A stretch of DNA of 64,000 bases from Anthoceros angustus (taxonomy: Eukaryota > Streptophyta > Anthocerotopsida > Anthocerotales > Anthocerotaceae), in the NCBI GenBank assembly GCA_010909165.1, contig MU008181.1, positions 620,001-684,000 of the forward strand, in the 5' to 3' direction. Below the pieces are notes generated by a model. The model was not told the DNA's origin. It was given only the letters and a program-made list of their open reading frames with translations, and made no database searches. Below, in pieces: positions 1-11,612 of this stretch. The position numbers and the translations under genes were made by a program. How positions within the stretch are numbered: the first letter of the stretch is position 1; every line of letters begins with the position of its first letter.

Positions 1-260
1 CGCTATGGCCCCTTTCCTGATCCGCGTGCATGCGCTAGTGCTCTGGGCGCCATAGCCATGTGCTCACATTTTTTAGATGTGTGTTTGGCTTATTTTCTCT
101 CCTATTGAATGTAATAGATAGTGCAAAAGAGTGATCCCAGTCGGTTCAAAACCCAAGGATGTGTTAATTAATCAATTGATTTATTGATTGATTGATGAAT
201 TTATTTTCTTTTCCTTCCATTTTGGTAGATCACTTGAGGTCAAGATCCAAGGACATAACT

Positions 261-455
261 ATATGCTATATATGGATGTCATAATGGAAAAGACTATCAT
301 AAAAAGTGGTTACACTTCTAAGATAGAATGTTATACATGCATGTCATAGTATGAAAGACTACCATAAAGAGTGATTCCTCACTTGAGATACTATGCTATA
401 TATATGTATATCATAGTAGGAAAGACGATATATCATATAAAGTGAGGTTACAGTT
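261..455. repeat. Three imperfect direct repeats of about 70 bp
   Basis: Three degenerate copies of a segment follow each other. Each contains TATA-rich sequence, then ATGTCATA or ATATCATA, then GAAAAGACTATCATA-like sequence and AAAGTG. The copies begin near 265, 331 and 388. The region is AT-rich and no gene is seen around it. This looks like old local duplication; no function can be inferred. Confidence 0.6.
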
Positions 456-709
456 CTTGCAAAAATTTAACACTTGTTCTTGCAGCAACCAATTTGATAG
501 TTCAAAATAAAATCAAAACAAAACTCCTTGAACTTTCTAAAGCCATTGCTGGGTCTTAGAAGTAATGCATGTGATGAGGATAGCAATGGAAAAGAAAGCA
601 AGAAGCCTATGAAAGGGTACATAGTTGTGGAGGTGAGGATGAAAGGATTAGGTTTCCTCTTTCAATAGACGAGCTCAACCATGCCTTGGTCAAGCCCTTA
701 TTAGACTAT

Positions 710-955
710 ATGGAGGCTGAGTTTGGCTTTCTTCAAAAAGGCAACTTGCATATTCCTTGCAACGTAGAGTTGTTCAAGAGATTGCTTCAATTTATCAGGA
801 GCAATGTAGAGTTGTTCAAAAGATTGCTTCAATTTCTCAGGAGTAAGCCACCGATACCAACTTCAACCTATCAAAGCATTCTTCATTATCATTGCAGACG
901 GAAGTTGGCTTTATGTCAGTCAAATTTGGGCGATGAGAAAAAATTTATTAAGTAG
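710..955 (+). CDS. Hypothetical short ORF with an internal 14-residue duplication
   Basis: An open frame of 81 codons starts at an ATG at 710. It holds two back-to-back copies of a 42-bp unit (761-802 and 803-844) that encode NVELFKRLLQF followed by IRS or LRS. The unit is a multiple of three, so the frame survives the duplication. I do not recognise the protein. It is short, has no visible splice partner and lies in AT-rich sequence, so it may be a fragment of a decayed gene rather than an active one. Confidence 0.25.
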   Translation: MEAEFGFLQKGNLHIPCNVELFKRLLQFIRSNVELFKRLLQFLRSKPPIPTSTYQSILHYHCRRKLALCQSNLGDEKKFIK

Positions 956-3229
956 ATTCCTATTTCATAATGTTGTAGTCCCTAGTAGTTGGCACACGTA
1001 ATGATGGGAGAATATGCAAACATGAGAGTCAAGGTTGGAGGAATATGTGGACGGTGTGTCAAATATGCTTAATTTCAACTCATCTGAAAAGTTAGCTTAG
1101 CCATAACTTTATTACTTTATTTCCAAAACGAACCTCGCAGACAAATATGAAGGTAGAAAATTGTAAGTTAGATTTTTAAGTTCCAAGATTTCATCGAGGG
1201 TACGAGCAGACAGCACTCCATCACTTCCATGACGAACTACTACCACATGTGTGGTAGATCTACTAGGCCAAGCAAGAGAACTTGACGAGGTAGGAGCTCT
1301 CACAAGATCATAGTGAGTGGGAGTGATAAAATTCTTTATTAATTAGGACACCTAGAAATCCCTAGACTTAAGTAATTTTACTTTGTGGTGGTTACAACTA
1401 CTTACAACCACCCTTACTTTATAACACTTGTATATTCTATGATTCTAATGAATCAATGTTAGAAACTTTTTGAGCAAGTGTATGATTCTCATTAGTGGAA
1501 TACCTCCCAAGCAAGATGTAAGAGAACCGTCTCTACACCTCTTAGCTCATACGCCAGACACCTTTTCCCATGGGCATACCTTAAAGAGGACTCAATAACA
1601 GGGATAACTTGATAGAGCGAAGAGCCATAAGCTCCATACAGGAACTGGCTTGTGGGTACAATCAAAGGCTGCTCTCTTATAGCTTGTGGGTACAATCAAA
1701 GGCTGCTCTCTTATAGCTTGTGGGTACAATCAAATCAAAGGCTGCTCTCTTATAGCAAGGCCTGCTGCAAACTTCAAAAATGCATACGTAGTGCTCTGCC
1801 CCCATCCAACTCCTAAGGTCTCCTTGTACTGGAAAGTCCATTGCACGCCCGTCAGCCTCCTAACTTTAGTAGTCCACCTCCATAGCGCGCACACCAAGGC
1901 AAGGTGATTGGCCCGAACTATCTTTTCTTCTAACAGTCCCTTGAACAACGAGAGAATCTGTCAAGCCAAAATGAACACTTAGTTCTGCAACATCAGCACA
2001 ATTGACGACAAATGTAACGATGATGAACACCCCCCGTATCCCCTACACACGCCAGTGGGAGGCAACTCCATCGCCTTGTTGAAACCGATTTGCATGACAA
2101 ACCAATGGATTTGCGTGAGGCTATGTTATACTTGGGAAGTTAGTCAAGGTTACCACTCCTCCCGTTGGACATCTTATAGCTATGGTAGTTAGTACCCTTG
2201 ACGCCTTTGAAATTGAGAAAGATGGGGTTTGGGTGGCAAAATGAAGCATATTAGATGCTAAAAAAGAGTGGTACCGGAGGAGGCAGGTGGGAAGGCAAAA
2301 GAAGAGAAAGTGGGGCCATTTGAGACCTCGTGGCGTGAGCAGCGAGGAAATCGGCGGGGTGCGTGGGAAACGCGGAGCCCGTTGCGGCTTGGGGGCTGTG
2401 GAGCCACCGGCGTGAGCCCGTTGGCTCTGGCTTGTGCTACTTGTCCGTTGCACATTTAAAATCAGGGCCGCCTACACCACCGAACAATAACATTCCATAC
2501 GTTATGCTATAGTAATACCATATCTCCAATCCCCACATACGTGCGTCCCAATCATGAAGAGTCGCGGCACGCAGCAGATTCGAGCCGTCAACAGCTCGCT
2601 TTCCAGACGCCCGCCGGGAGTGGGAATGGACTCGCGGGCGCATTATGTTTGCGCGGCGCCCAACCTTGCCTCGATTTTTTAACCGGCGACTGACCTGATC
2701 TGACCGCCATGTGGGGCCGGGCCCGGCGCAATGGAGGCTGAACGCGGGCGACGTCACCCGACCCCGGCCCCGGCCTTGGCCCGGCCCTCATCTTGCTCCC
2801 AGGAGCCTTCGCCCATGTCCTGCTCCTTGCGGCGCGGGAGTGTCCGACGCCGGCCACGCTGCGTCCCCGCCCGCTGGCTGCCATGGCCGCGCGCTCTCCT
2901 TGTTGCCTCCAGCCTGCGCTTTGAGGCTGCCGTAGCTCTCCAGCTGCCCCGTTTTCTCCCGGCCGCCCTGTAGGAGGATGCGGAAATTCGGAGGGCGCGG
3001 CGGGCCGGCTGACGGGAGGTGGAAGATGAGGCTGTGGCGCTGCGGATCGTGAGTGAGTCTCGTTGCAAGATCTGCGTGTGGGGTGCGTTGGAGCGGGAAT
3101 CTGGAATGCGCGGTGTGCTTTTTTGCTCGAGTGATGTTTGAGGCGAGGTAGCATGGAGGAATGTTTTAGGAATGTTGTGGGGAGCACGCCCGCTGGCTTG
3201 GGGTGCCTGGGGGTGGTGGAGGATGAGGT
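956..3229. other. No supported gene; upstream flank of the ATL-type gene
   Basis: Open frames here are short and overlap on both strands, and none matches a family I recognise. Composition changes from AT-rich (to about 2250) to GC-rich (2580-3100) just before the ATL-type gene, as expected for a promoter and 5' UTR. The long minus-strand open frame at 2588-3742 runs antisense to the gene and is treated as a shadow. Confidence 0.5.
1648..1757. repeat. 34-bp tandem repeat, three copies
   Basis: Copies start at 1648, 1682 and 1716. Each begins GCTTGTGGGTACAATCAAA and ends GGCTGCTCTCTTATA. The third has a 4-bp duplication (CAAATCAAA). The first two copies are identical, which suggests a recent duplication. 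Confidence 0.9.
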
Positions 3230-3312
3230 TTGTGGGTTTTTGTGGGGTTCTGTGGATTTTTGTGGGTTTCTGTGGGTTGTTGTGGGTTTTTGTGGGTTTT
3301 TGTGGGTGATGT
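3230..3312. repeat. G/T-rich short tandem array in the 5' leader of the ATL-type gene
   Basis: About six copies of a 12-13 bp unit close to TTTTTGTGGGTT lie roughly 250-340 bp before the chosen ATG of the RING-H2 gene. The array sits either in the 5' UTR or just upstream. On the minus strand it gives the Thr/His/Lys/Pro-rich run that makes the antisense open frame look long. Confidence 0.8.
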
Positions 3313-3565
3313 TGTGGTTGGGGAGGTCAGGACTTTGCTGACAGCGTCTGGAAATGTGGGTGGTCTCCAGAGCACTAAACGGTGGAACTGGATCTGCGGG
3401 GGAGTGTAGTGCAGCTTGGGGGCCTCGTTGTGAGCATGGTTGTGCAACAGTTTGCGGGGTTCCGTGCTGTGGAAGGATGCGGTGTTGGTGGATTCTCTGT
3501 TCACGAGAGTAGGGGAAGGCCGAAGTGAGACGGGAGTGGTGACGTGGTGTAGGCAGGCAGGCAGG

Positions 3566-4123
3566 ATGAGCAGCAATGTGACTAACCAGGCGGCCTCCTC
3601 GGTGGTGAACAACATGAGTAAAGTAGGGTTGGCCTACGGGATCGCAATTGCGGTAGGGATTCTGGTACTGGTGTCGACCATTATGCTGGCATCGTATGTA
3701 TGTGTGCGGGTGCACGGCAGAGGGCAAGTGAACAGCGGGCACGGCGTCACCGCTGTCGTCTCACAGCGGGTTCTGGATGAGAGCAACATTAGCTGGTCTG
3801 TAAGTGGGCTGGACCAGGCAACACTGGAGACGTATCCGAAGATCATCTACTCCAGTCGCCAGTCGCTGCCTCATCCGCAGGACCCTTCCTGTTCCATCTG
3901 TTTGTCTGACTACAAGGAGTCGGAGGTGCTGCGAATGCTGCCAGAGTGCCGGCATGTGTTTCACGCCACTTGTATCGATGCGTGGCTGAGGTTGCATGCG
4001 TCCTGTCCCATGTGCCGGACTTCTCCCCTGCCGACACCCCAGACTACACCCATCTCGACTCCCCTGTCGGAGCTCATCCCTCTGGCTAGGCGCCCCCTGC
4101 AAAACCCCTTCTCCCATGTGTAG
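3566..4123 (+). CDS. ATL-type membrane-anchored RING-H2 E3 ubiquitin ligase
   Basis: This is an intronless gene of 185 codons. The protein has one hydrophobic segment at about residues 23-46 (YGIAIAVGILVLVSTIMLA), then the GLD motif of the ATL family (GLDQATLETYPKI, about residues 77-89). A RING-H2 domain follows at about 108-149 (CSICL, then CRHVFHATCIDAWL, then CPMC), with the Cys/His ligands in order. A Pro/Thr/Ser-rich tail ends the protein. ATL proteins transfer ubiquitin from an E2 to substrates at endomembranes or the plasma membrane; the substrate here is unknown. The frame is also open upstream to an ATG at 3440. The ATG at 3566 is preferred because it puts the membrane segment near the N terminus, as usual for ATLs. 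Single-exon structure is also typical of the family. Confidence 0.9.
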   Translation: MSSNVTNQAASSVVNNMSKVGLAYGIAIAVGILVLVSTIMLASYVCVRVHGRGQVNSGHGVTAVVSQRVLDESNISWSVSGLDQATLETYPKIIYSSRQSLPHPQDPSCSICLSDYKESEVLRMLPECRHVFHATCIDAWLRLHASCPMCRTSPLPTPQTTPISTPLSELIPLARRPLQNPFSHV

Positions 4124-6710
4124 GATTTTAGTTGTTCCCTTGGTTGCTTTCTCGGCGGAGCAGGCTCCTGTGATCCTTCTCCCTGACTGGATGGATGGCC
4201 CACCTGCCTGGAAGTGAGAGGTGGGCGCCTTTTCCAAGCATGATGGGTGTGGCATCAACCGAATTTGTTCATCTGGATGGCAGCAGCAGGGGCTATTTGT
4301 TTGATTGAGGAAGACGGTGCAAGCAACACCTGTGGCATATCAGGGTACACTGGAGAGCCATTGCCTGGTATGCGGGGGTGTTGCGGGGACCGTGAGGACC
4401 TGCCTGCTAAAACTTCTGGAGCCTTATCTGGGAATTTTATCTGGCAGGTGCTGGCTTCTCCCAGATCGCGAAGTACGGGTGGGAGAATCCCAGTTAGTTT
4501 TTTTGTTAAGCTGGCAAGGCTCCCTGGTTTTCTGCAGACTCTTGTCATGACTAGCTTTTCCTGGGATTCGTTTTAGTACGTAGCTCCTGGTTGTATTTGT
4601 GCACCTATTGTAGGTTGATGTTGTCCGGTGCGTGGGCCAATTGTGGAACAAGGGTAGCCCTGGCCCTCTTGGCGCACTTCCTCCTGTCCATTTTCGCTCC
4701 CACTTTGTCTTGAACCGGGGTCTGTCAAGCATGCTCTGCAATGCTGGGTCCTGCACTCGATGGCTCGTTGTACATCCAGTCAGGTTGACCTCACCTCACA
4801 TACATCCAGCAGAAAGATGACACACTGGAGCTTTTCCCAGGTTCCTTTGTTGCACCCTACATTTGCTACCCCAAGGAGCTTAGCCAAGGGTACGGACATG
4901 GAGGAAGGCGACATTCGGTGCAGAGGCCCCAGCCTGTGGGCATGAGTGACCCTGCCTATGTCCAAAACCAAAACGGTTAAGCAGGTCAACAGACGCTTCA
5001 ACCCTTCCTTCCACCAGTTCGTACCTCATTCGGTTGCCGGAGTCCAAGGCAACGGACTGGAATGATCTGGATGTGGGATGTCTGCAATTGGCTGTCATGT
5101 GCGACAAGGGAGCCACAGTCCAGATGCATGCTGCATTTTCACAAGCTTGGGAGAGAAGTTCCCAGTTGACCCTTGGGCGATGTTTGCCCTTCCCGAGGAC
5201 ATTGCTTGTCCCCTTCTCGGAGGGACTGCAGCTGGCTGGACAGTCATCGGTGGCCGAGCCCTGCGTGCTTCGGGGTTCGCCCACCGATCATCTCTTGCTG
5301 TGACGGGATGTGTGAGTCCATTTCAAAACAGCACCGTTACGCTTTCACTTGCGATAAGGGGGGCAAGCTTCGAGGAAGGTTTGAGCGGGAGTTTGTGTGA
5401 CTGTAGTTGAAAGGCACTGTCAGGCGGGGACCAAGGAACGGCAAATGGTGCTGTACAATGATCTCACACTCTGGCAAATGTACTCGGAACATCCGGTTTG
5501 TTGGGTGGTAGGAGAAGATAAGCTAAGAGTTCGTATCCTTTCACAGAAGACATCATTCGCAGACAGCGCGGCCAGCAACAAGGCAGGCAACCTGGTTTCG
5601 AAGGCACGCATCACGCCATTCTCGTGGTATCATTGTGATCGTGGAGAGGAAATTTGATCCCACCTGCATCTTGTGTGAGTGTAATGCCTGTTGTGCACAT
5701 TTCCGATTGCGGTGATCATAACAAGGTTGGCATGTGACTCCATTTCAAATTTCCCTTGTTTTCGTAACATCCTTCCTGGCCATGGGTATGGAAGTCGCTG
5801 CCAGCGTAACCCACATCAGCTCCGGGTTCGTGCGTCCTCTTTCTCCGCCATTGCCAGCTTTTAGGTTAACAAAACCCGGCCAACTGCTCGATGGCAGGCC
5901 GCAGTTGCTGTGGCCTTTTGTGCCCAGTTGTTAATAACCACGGTCTCAGCGGCCATCCAAACTAGCCTCCCGGCACCACAGAAGGTGAGATATAGGCATG
6001 ACAATGAGCTCGGTTTTGAGCCTCAGCCATTGCAACTACCACAACGTACGGGGTACACTTAAACCACATGGCGGGCTCGGAGAACTGCAAGAAATTTGGA
6101 CCGTTTGAACCAGGCTGCTGGTGAGCACAATCGGACCTTTTTTCAGTCAGGATTCAGGAAGAAATGACCACATCCGATCATGACCTGAGAAATTAACAAC
6201 TTCGTGAACATGGATGTCTGTTGCTTCATGTCCGGCAACTTTTGTTGGAGGGCTGGAGTTCTTTCCGACTCCAGGTCGGGGACTGCAAGACAACATACTG
6301 CACTTGACTGCAACCACTTTTCTGATTCTGAACCAATCTACCATCACAAGACAGCAACATCTTCCAGCAATTGTGCCTCTGCCGACTATACAAAGCTAGC
6401 TGCACAGTGCTCTTCAAACTCTCTCCTGCTTGTGCTTATAAGTTGGTGCAGGTACTGCCATCCTTTTCTTCTCAACGTGTCTGAGATTATTTATGTATCT
6501 GCTCATTGTCTGGAGGTGAGCTCATTATTAATGTGTACATGTTTGATCCATAAATATCCGTAGGGTCTCGTGCTGAAAGCTTTTCCTGCTGGGAGAGAGC
6601 CCTCATGTCACTTGGTCTTCTCCGGAGTAATCACATAGTATTTCTTACAACAAAGTGAGATAGTACTCATATGCCACAACAGATCCATTCATAAACACCG
6701 CACTCATCCA
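4124..6710. other. No supported gene; 3' flank and intergenic DNA
   Basis: This stretch holds the 3' flank of the ATL-type gene and about 2 kb of sequence with only short overlapping open frames (all under about 135 codons) on both strands. None has a recognisable motif or a clear splice partner. I see no RNA gene or mobile-element hallmark before the duplication begins at about 6711. Confidence 0.5.
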
Positions 6711-7905
6711 TTTGCTCTGTCCCGAAAGTTCAGCTTCCCGGAGTACACCATCCTTTCCCCTCCAACTGGCATTGCAGTATATATCGATGTTGTCCATAGG
6801 TACCACTTCCTCAGGAAGGTGAATCAGTCGAGAAGCGCTTGTCCCTCAGGCCTGAAAACTCATCTGGAGTTTCAAGTGGATATTTAAAGAGAGACATGTA
6901 ATTGACTGAAAATCATGAACTCAAAGAATGTCATGGTTTGCAATGAAGTAACCCAAAAAGAAAGAAGGCTCCCAACAATCCTTTGTGTGACGCATTTCCC
7001 ATGGACCGGTCGGGCAAACAAGGCAAGTCACCAGCAGGGGAGTGACCGATCAAGCTCAGATTTACTTGCTCCGTTATTCCCGGTTCTCTTATAGAAATCC
7101 ACCCTTACCCCCAATTGGTTCGTGGGTGGCTTATCTTTTTCTTTTCATAGACACTCTAAAAGATAGTTGCCTGGGTAGCCTATTCTTTGTCATATGTCCA
7201 TACCTAATGGAGCCCGATACAAGCTCTTTGTTGTATGATCCCAATGAGTTCCGTGGAGCGTAATACAAGCTCTTTATATGATCCCAATGCGTTCCCTGCC
7301 AAAGAAACCGGGATATTAGCTCTTTGTTGTATGATCCATAATGCCCCTAATGTAAATTGTTTTGTATTCCTTAATTTCTGGCTTTTAGTATTATTTATAT
7401 AATTATTGTAATATTTATTTTCAGTAACACCCCCTCTCTAGTGAGGTGGAGCAGACACGCAGTTAGAAGCAACAACACCACAAGACATCAGCACTAAGCC
7501 TCCAAGTAGCATACCATCCTTCCACCAGATGACCCGTAGTGAGCCCTTACTTGAAAGTCAACAATAATACATGAGAGATCATGGAGAGCTCCTCATCTTT
7601 GCCTAAGCTGGGTACATGGCTCTCTTAGCTGTCTTCCCTTGATCTTCTCCTCACAGTTCTCCTCTAGACACAGACACACTCTAGGCTCGCATTTCGGTGG
7701 AGGGAGTTTCTGCGACGGAATTGGCGACGAGCAGAAGACATGGTGACCCTTTAGGGGGTGCGCTTTTTGCTATGCCGCTCTTCAGAGCCCTGTATTTAAC
7801 TGCCTCCTCGATATGGGAATGCCTGTACCCATCAATGGCTGACAATACCCATATCCTGCTGGGGACAAGGCTAAGGAGGCTTTCGGTTTCTTCTCCTCGA
7901 AGCTC

Positions 7906-8142
7906 TCTCGGCTTGGCTTGAAGGTTAGGATCTGAAGGTACAGGGTTTTGTCTCTATCGAGTGTTTCGCCCTCTCTTCAATACCCGGAGGGGGATATTGC
8001 TTTTCCGCGGGGTCTTTCTTTTCTTGGCTTGGCTTGAAAGTCAAGATCTTAAAGTACAGGGTCTTGTCTCTATCGGGTGTTTCGCCCTCTCTTCAATAGC
8101 CGGAGGGGGACATTGCTTTTCAGCAGGAGCTTCCTTTTCTTG
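7906..8142. repeat. About 117-bp tandem repeat, two units (again at 11300-11524)
   Basis: Two consecutive units begin CTTGGCTTGAA or CTCGGCTTGGCTTGAA. Each contains TTGTCTCTATCG, GTTTCGCCCTCTCTTCAATA and a GGAGGGGGA block. The same pair recurs in copy B of the larger duplication at about 11300-11524, where small indels have reduced it. The units lie just upstream of the 30-bp minisatellite. Confidence 0.75.
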
Positions 8143-8230
8143 ACGTCCCGATGGGGCCCCTGACTTTCATTCAAGAATTCGTGGATGCGGCTTAAACGAA
8201 GGATTTGGCACATTTAAAGGACCTTTCTCA

Positions 8231-9514
8231 GCTAAGGGACCCGCAGGTGGCGTTTGGGAAGCTAGGGGACCCGCAGGTGGCGTTTGGGAAGCTAAGGGAC
8301 CTGTAGGTGGCGTTTGGGAAGCTAGGGGACTCGTAGGTGGCGTTTGGGAAGCTAGGGAACCCGCAGGTCGCGTTTGGGCAGCTAGGAGAGCCGCATGTGG
8401 CGTTTAAGAAGCTACGGGACCCACAGGTGGCGTTTGGGAAGCTACGGGACCCGCGGGTGGCGTTTGGGAAGCTACGGGACCCACAGGTGGCGTTTGGGAA
8501 GCTCTGGGACCCGGTGGCGTTTGGGAAGCTCACAGGACCCGGTGGCGTTTGGGAAGCTACGGGACCCTTGGTGGCGTTTTGGAAGCTACAGGACCCGCGG
8601 TGGCGTTTGGGAAGCTAGGGACCCGCGGTGGCGTTTGGGAAGCTAAGGGACTGTAGGTGGCGTTTGGGAAGCTAGGAACCCGGTCGCGTTTGGGCTAGGA
8701 GAGCCGCATGTGGCGATTAAACTACAGGACCCGTAGGTGGCATTTGGGAAGCTCGGACCCACAGGTGGCGTTGGGAAGCTACGGGACCCAGTGGCGTTTG
8801 GGAAGCTACGGGACCCGCGGTGGCGTTTGGGAAGCTACGGGACCCGGTGGCGTTGAAGCTACGGGACCCGCAGTGGCGTTTGGGAAGCTCTGGGACCCGG
8901 TGGCGTTTGGGAAGCTGGGACCCTTGGTGGCGTTGGGAAGCTAGGGACCCGCAGTGGCGTTTGGGAAGCTAGGAGACTCACGGTGGCATTTGGGAAGCTA
9001 GCGGACTGCAGTCGCATTTGGGAAGCTAGGAGGCTGCATGTGGCGTTTGGGAAGCTAGGGACCCGCAGTGGCGTTTGGGAAGCTCGGGACCCGCAGGTCA
9101 CGTTAAGAAGCTAGGGACCCGGTCGTGCATTTGGGAAGCTGGACCCGCATGTAGCGTTTGGGAAGCTAGGGACCCGCAGGTGGCGTTTGGGAAGCTAAGG
9201 AACCCGGTGGCATTTGGGAAGCCAGAGAGGCTGCATGTGGCGTTTGGGAAGCTACGGACCCGCAGTGGCGCTTGGGAAGCTACAGAGGCTGGGTCACGTT
9301 TAGGAAGCTAGGGACCCGCTGGTGCATTTGGGAAGCTACGGACCCGCATGTAGCGTTTGGGAAGCTAGGGACCCGCAGTGGCGTTTGGGAAGCTAGGGAC
9401 CCGTAGGTGGCGTTTAGGAAGCTAGGGGACCCGCCGGTCGCATTTGGGAACCTACGGGACCCGCATGTAGCGTTTGGGAAGCTAGGGGACTCGAAGATGG
9501 CGTTTGGGAAGCTA
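8231..9514. repeat. 30-bp minisatellite, array 1 (about 43 units)
   Basis: The array consists of a unit close to GGCGTTTGGGAAGCTA followed by GGGGACCCGCAGGT, 30 bp in total, with many units shortened by 1-4 bp. Where units keep 30 bp the plus strand reads a decapeptide (VAFGKLRDPQ) and the minus strand reads another (SFPNATCGSP or close). Other frames are also free of stops. The array ends directly against the start of the copia reverse transcriptase remnant. The open frames are a by-product of a stop-free unit that is a multiple of three; nothing shows they are translated. Confidence 0.9.
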
Positions 9515-9843
9515 TCGTGGACTTGATTTTCGTGCTACCTCTTCTCATGTGAAGGCCTATGCTGCCACAGCCTTGAATCCCATAAAACCGCAGTCTTATG
9601 AGGAAGCTCTCAACAGGCCTGATCACAAAGAATGGGAAAAGGCAATCCAATCAGAATATGATTCTCTAATTGAGAATGGAACTTGGGAACTTGCAAAGTT
9701 GCCCAAAGGCATAAAATTGGTATCATGTAAATGGGTGTTTAAGCTAAAGGTTAAGGCTGATGGATCATTTGACAGATATAAGGCCAGACTAGTTCCTAGG
9801 GGATTCACACAAGTTCCAGGTTTAGATTACCTTGAAACCTTTG
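9504..9843 (+). pseudogene. Ty1/copia reverse transcriptase, N-terminal fragment (copy A)
   Basis: This open stretch encodes the start of a copia reverse transcriptase domain. It shows the family hallmarks PKSYEEAL-like (here PQSYEEALNRPDHKEW), NGTWELAKLP, CKWVFKLK and RYKARLVPRGFTQ, and it ends at the residues LDYLETFA. At that point copia sequence stops and the unrelated start of copy B begins, so the catalytic half with the YVDD motif is missing. It is a truncated duplicate of the longer fragment at 12924-13776. The minisatellite immediately upstream stands where integrase would be expected. Confidence 0.9.
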
Positions 9844-10232
9844 CTCTGTCCCGAAAGTTCAGCTTCCCGGAGTACACCATCCTTTCCCTCCAACTGGCAT
9901 TGCAGTATATATCGATGTTGTCCATAGGTACCACTTCCTCAGGAAGGTGAATCAGTCGAGAAGCGCTTGTCCCTCAGGCCTGAAAACTCATCTGGAGTTT
10001 CAAGTGGATATTTAAAGAGAGACATGTAATTGACTGAAAATCATGAACTCAAAGAATGTCATGGTTTGCAATGAAGTAACCCAAAAAGAAAGAAGGCTCC
10101 CAACAATCCTTTGTGTGACGCATTTCCCATGGACCGGTCGGGCAAACAAGGCAAGTCACCAGCAGGGGAGTGACCGATCAAGCTCAGATTTACTTGCTGG
10201 TTATTCCGGTTCTCTTATAGAAATCCACCCTT

Positions 10233-10696
10233 GTCCGATAGATCCCATTTTGAAACAACGGTTTCCGCCGGTTCCTAATGCGTGTGGTAAACTATCGCCG
10301 GCTGGCGGCGATAGTTGAACCTAAAGCAATGCTCCAAACTAGAGGAAAGAAAATTAAAATTCCGCCACTTCAAGAAGGTTTTACGCAAACTATGGGAGTG
10401 GCCAACCTTCTTCATACCTCTATCCGACCACAAAACTTATCGTTTAATACCGTCGGACCACATACGGGCGTCTACACTGGATCATTAGGAGGGCTCATCT
10501 GCGCTGCACATCACATCACGAGTCTAAGACAACGGCGAGGTTTCTAATGCGCTCATCTTCTGCGTCTTCAAATTCGTTTTCTTCCAAGGCCTTCTCGTCT
10601 TCACATCACCCTTGGGGTCGTCATGTCTTGCCATACATCATCCAACGTTTGCTGCCCATCTTCCAAAAGTTCACTGTTGTCGCCTGCGTCGGCACT
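10233..10696. repeat. Segment templated from 13878-14366
   Basis: This 464-bp stretch is nearly the same as 13878-14366, apart from scattered indels. It replaces the 193 bp found at the matching place in copy A. The left junction lies in TCCACCCTT, shared by 7098, 10224 and 13869. The right junction lies in CAAAGAAAC, shared by 7300, 10697 and 14367. Confidence 0.85.
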
Positions 10697-11612
10697 CAAA
10701 GAAACCGGGATATTAGCTCTTTGTTGTATGATCCATAATGCCCCTAATGTAAATTGTTTTGTATTCCTTAATTTCTGGCTTTTAGTATTATTTATATAAT
10801 TATTGTAATATTTATTTTCAGTAACACCCCCTCTCTAGTGAGGTGGAGCAGACACGCAGTTAGAAGCAACAACACCACAAGACATCAGCACTAAGCCTCC
10901 AAGTAGCATACCATCCTTCCACCAGATGACCCGTAGTGAGCCCTTACTTCAGCAAAAGTCAACAATAATACATGAGAGATCATGGAGAGCTCCTCATCTT
11001 TGCCTAAGCTGGGTACATGGCTCTCTTAGCTGTCTTCCCTTGATCTTCTCCTCACAGTTCTCCTCTAGACACAGACACACTCTAGGCTCGCATTTCGGTG
11101 GAGTTTGCTGACGGAATTGGCGACGAGCAGAAGACATGGTGACCCTTTAGGGGGTGCGCTTTTTGCTATGCGCTCTTGAGCCACATGTTTGCGCCTCCTC
11201 GATATGGGAATGCCTGTACCCATCAATGGCTGACAATACCCATATCCTGCTGGGGACAAGGCTAAGGAGGCTTTCGGTTTCTTCTCCTCGAAGCTCTCTC
11301 GGCTTGGCGAAGGTTAGGATCTGAAGGTACAGGTTTTGTCTCTATCGAGTGTTTCGCCCTCTCTTCAATACCCGGAGGGGGATATTGCTTTTCCGCGGGG
11401 TCTTTCTTTTCTTGGCTTGGCGAAAGTCAAGATCTTAAAATCTGGTCTTGTCTCTATCGGTGTTTGCCTCTCTTCAATAGCCGGAGGGGGACATTGCTTT
11501 TCAGCAGGAGCTTCCTTTTCTTGACGTCCCGATGGGGCCCCTGACTTTCATTCAAGAATTCGTGGATGCGGCTTAAACGAAGGATTTGGCACATTTAAAG
11601 GACCTTTCTCAG

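Larger units (their letters stand above)
6711..9839. repeat. Copy A of a 3.1-3.4 kb direct tandem duplication
   Basis: This block and the next (9840-13256) align over nearly their whole length. Both run from the sequence beginning TTTGCTCTGTCCCGAAAG through a shared region of short repeats, a 30-bp minisatellite and the start of a copia reverse transcriptase. Copy A ends inside that coding region, where it joins the start of copy B. Copy A has a 193-bp stretch (7107-7299) that is replaced by different DNA in copy B. Confidence 0.9.

Noticed and set aside
1320-1450. Possible copy of the 60.3-kb short LTR
   Set aside because: It shares only a few GGTTACAAC and CTTACAACCACC words; no primer site, TATA box or matching ends.
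2588-3742. 384-codon minus-strand open frame
   Set aside because: It lies antisense to the ATL-type gene and its leader, has low-complexity His/Pro/Thr composition from the G/T-rich array, and has no domain.
8231-9514. CRISPR-like array
   Set aside because: The units are contiguous with no unique spacers, and the genome is a plant's. It is a minisatellite.
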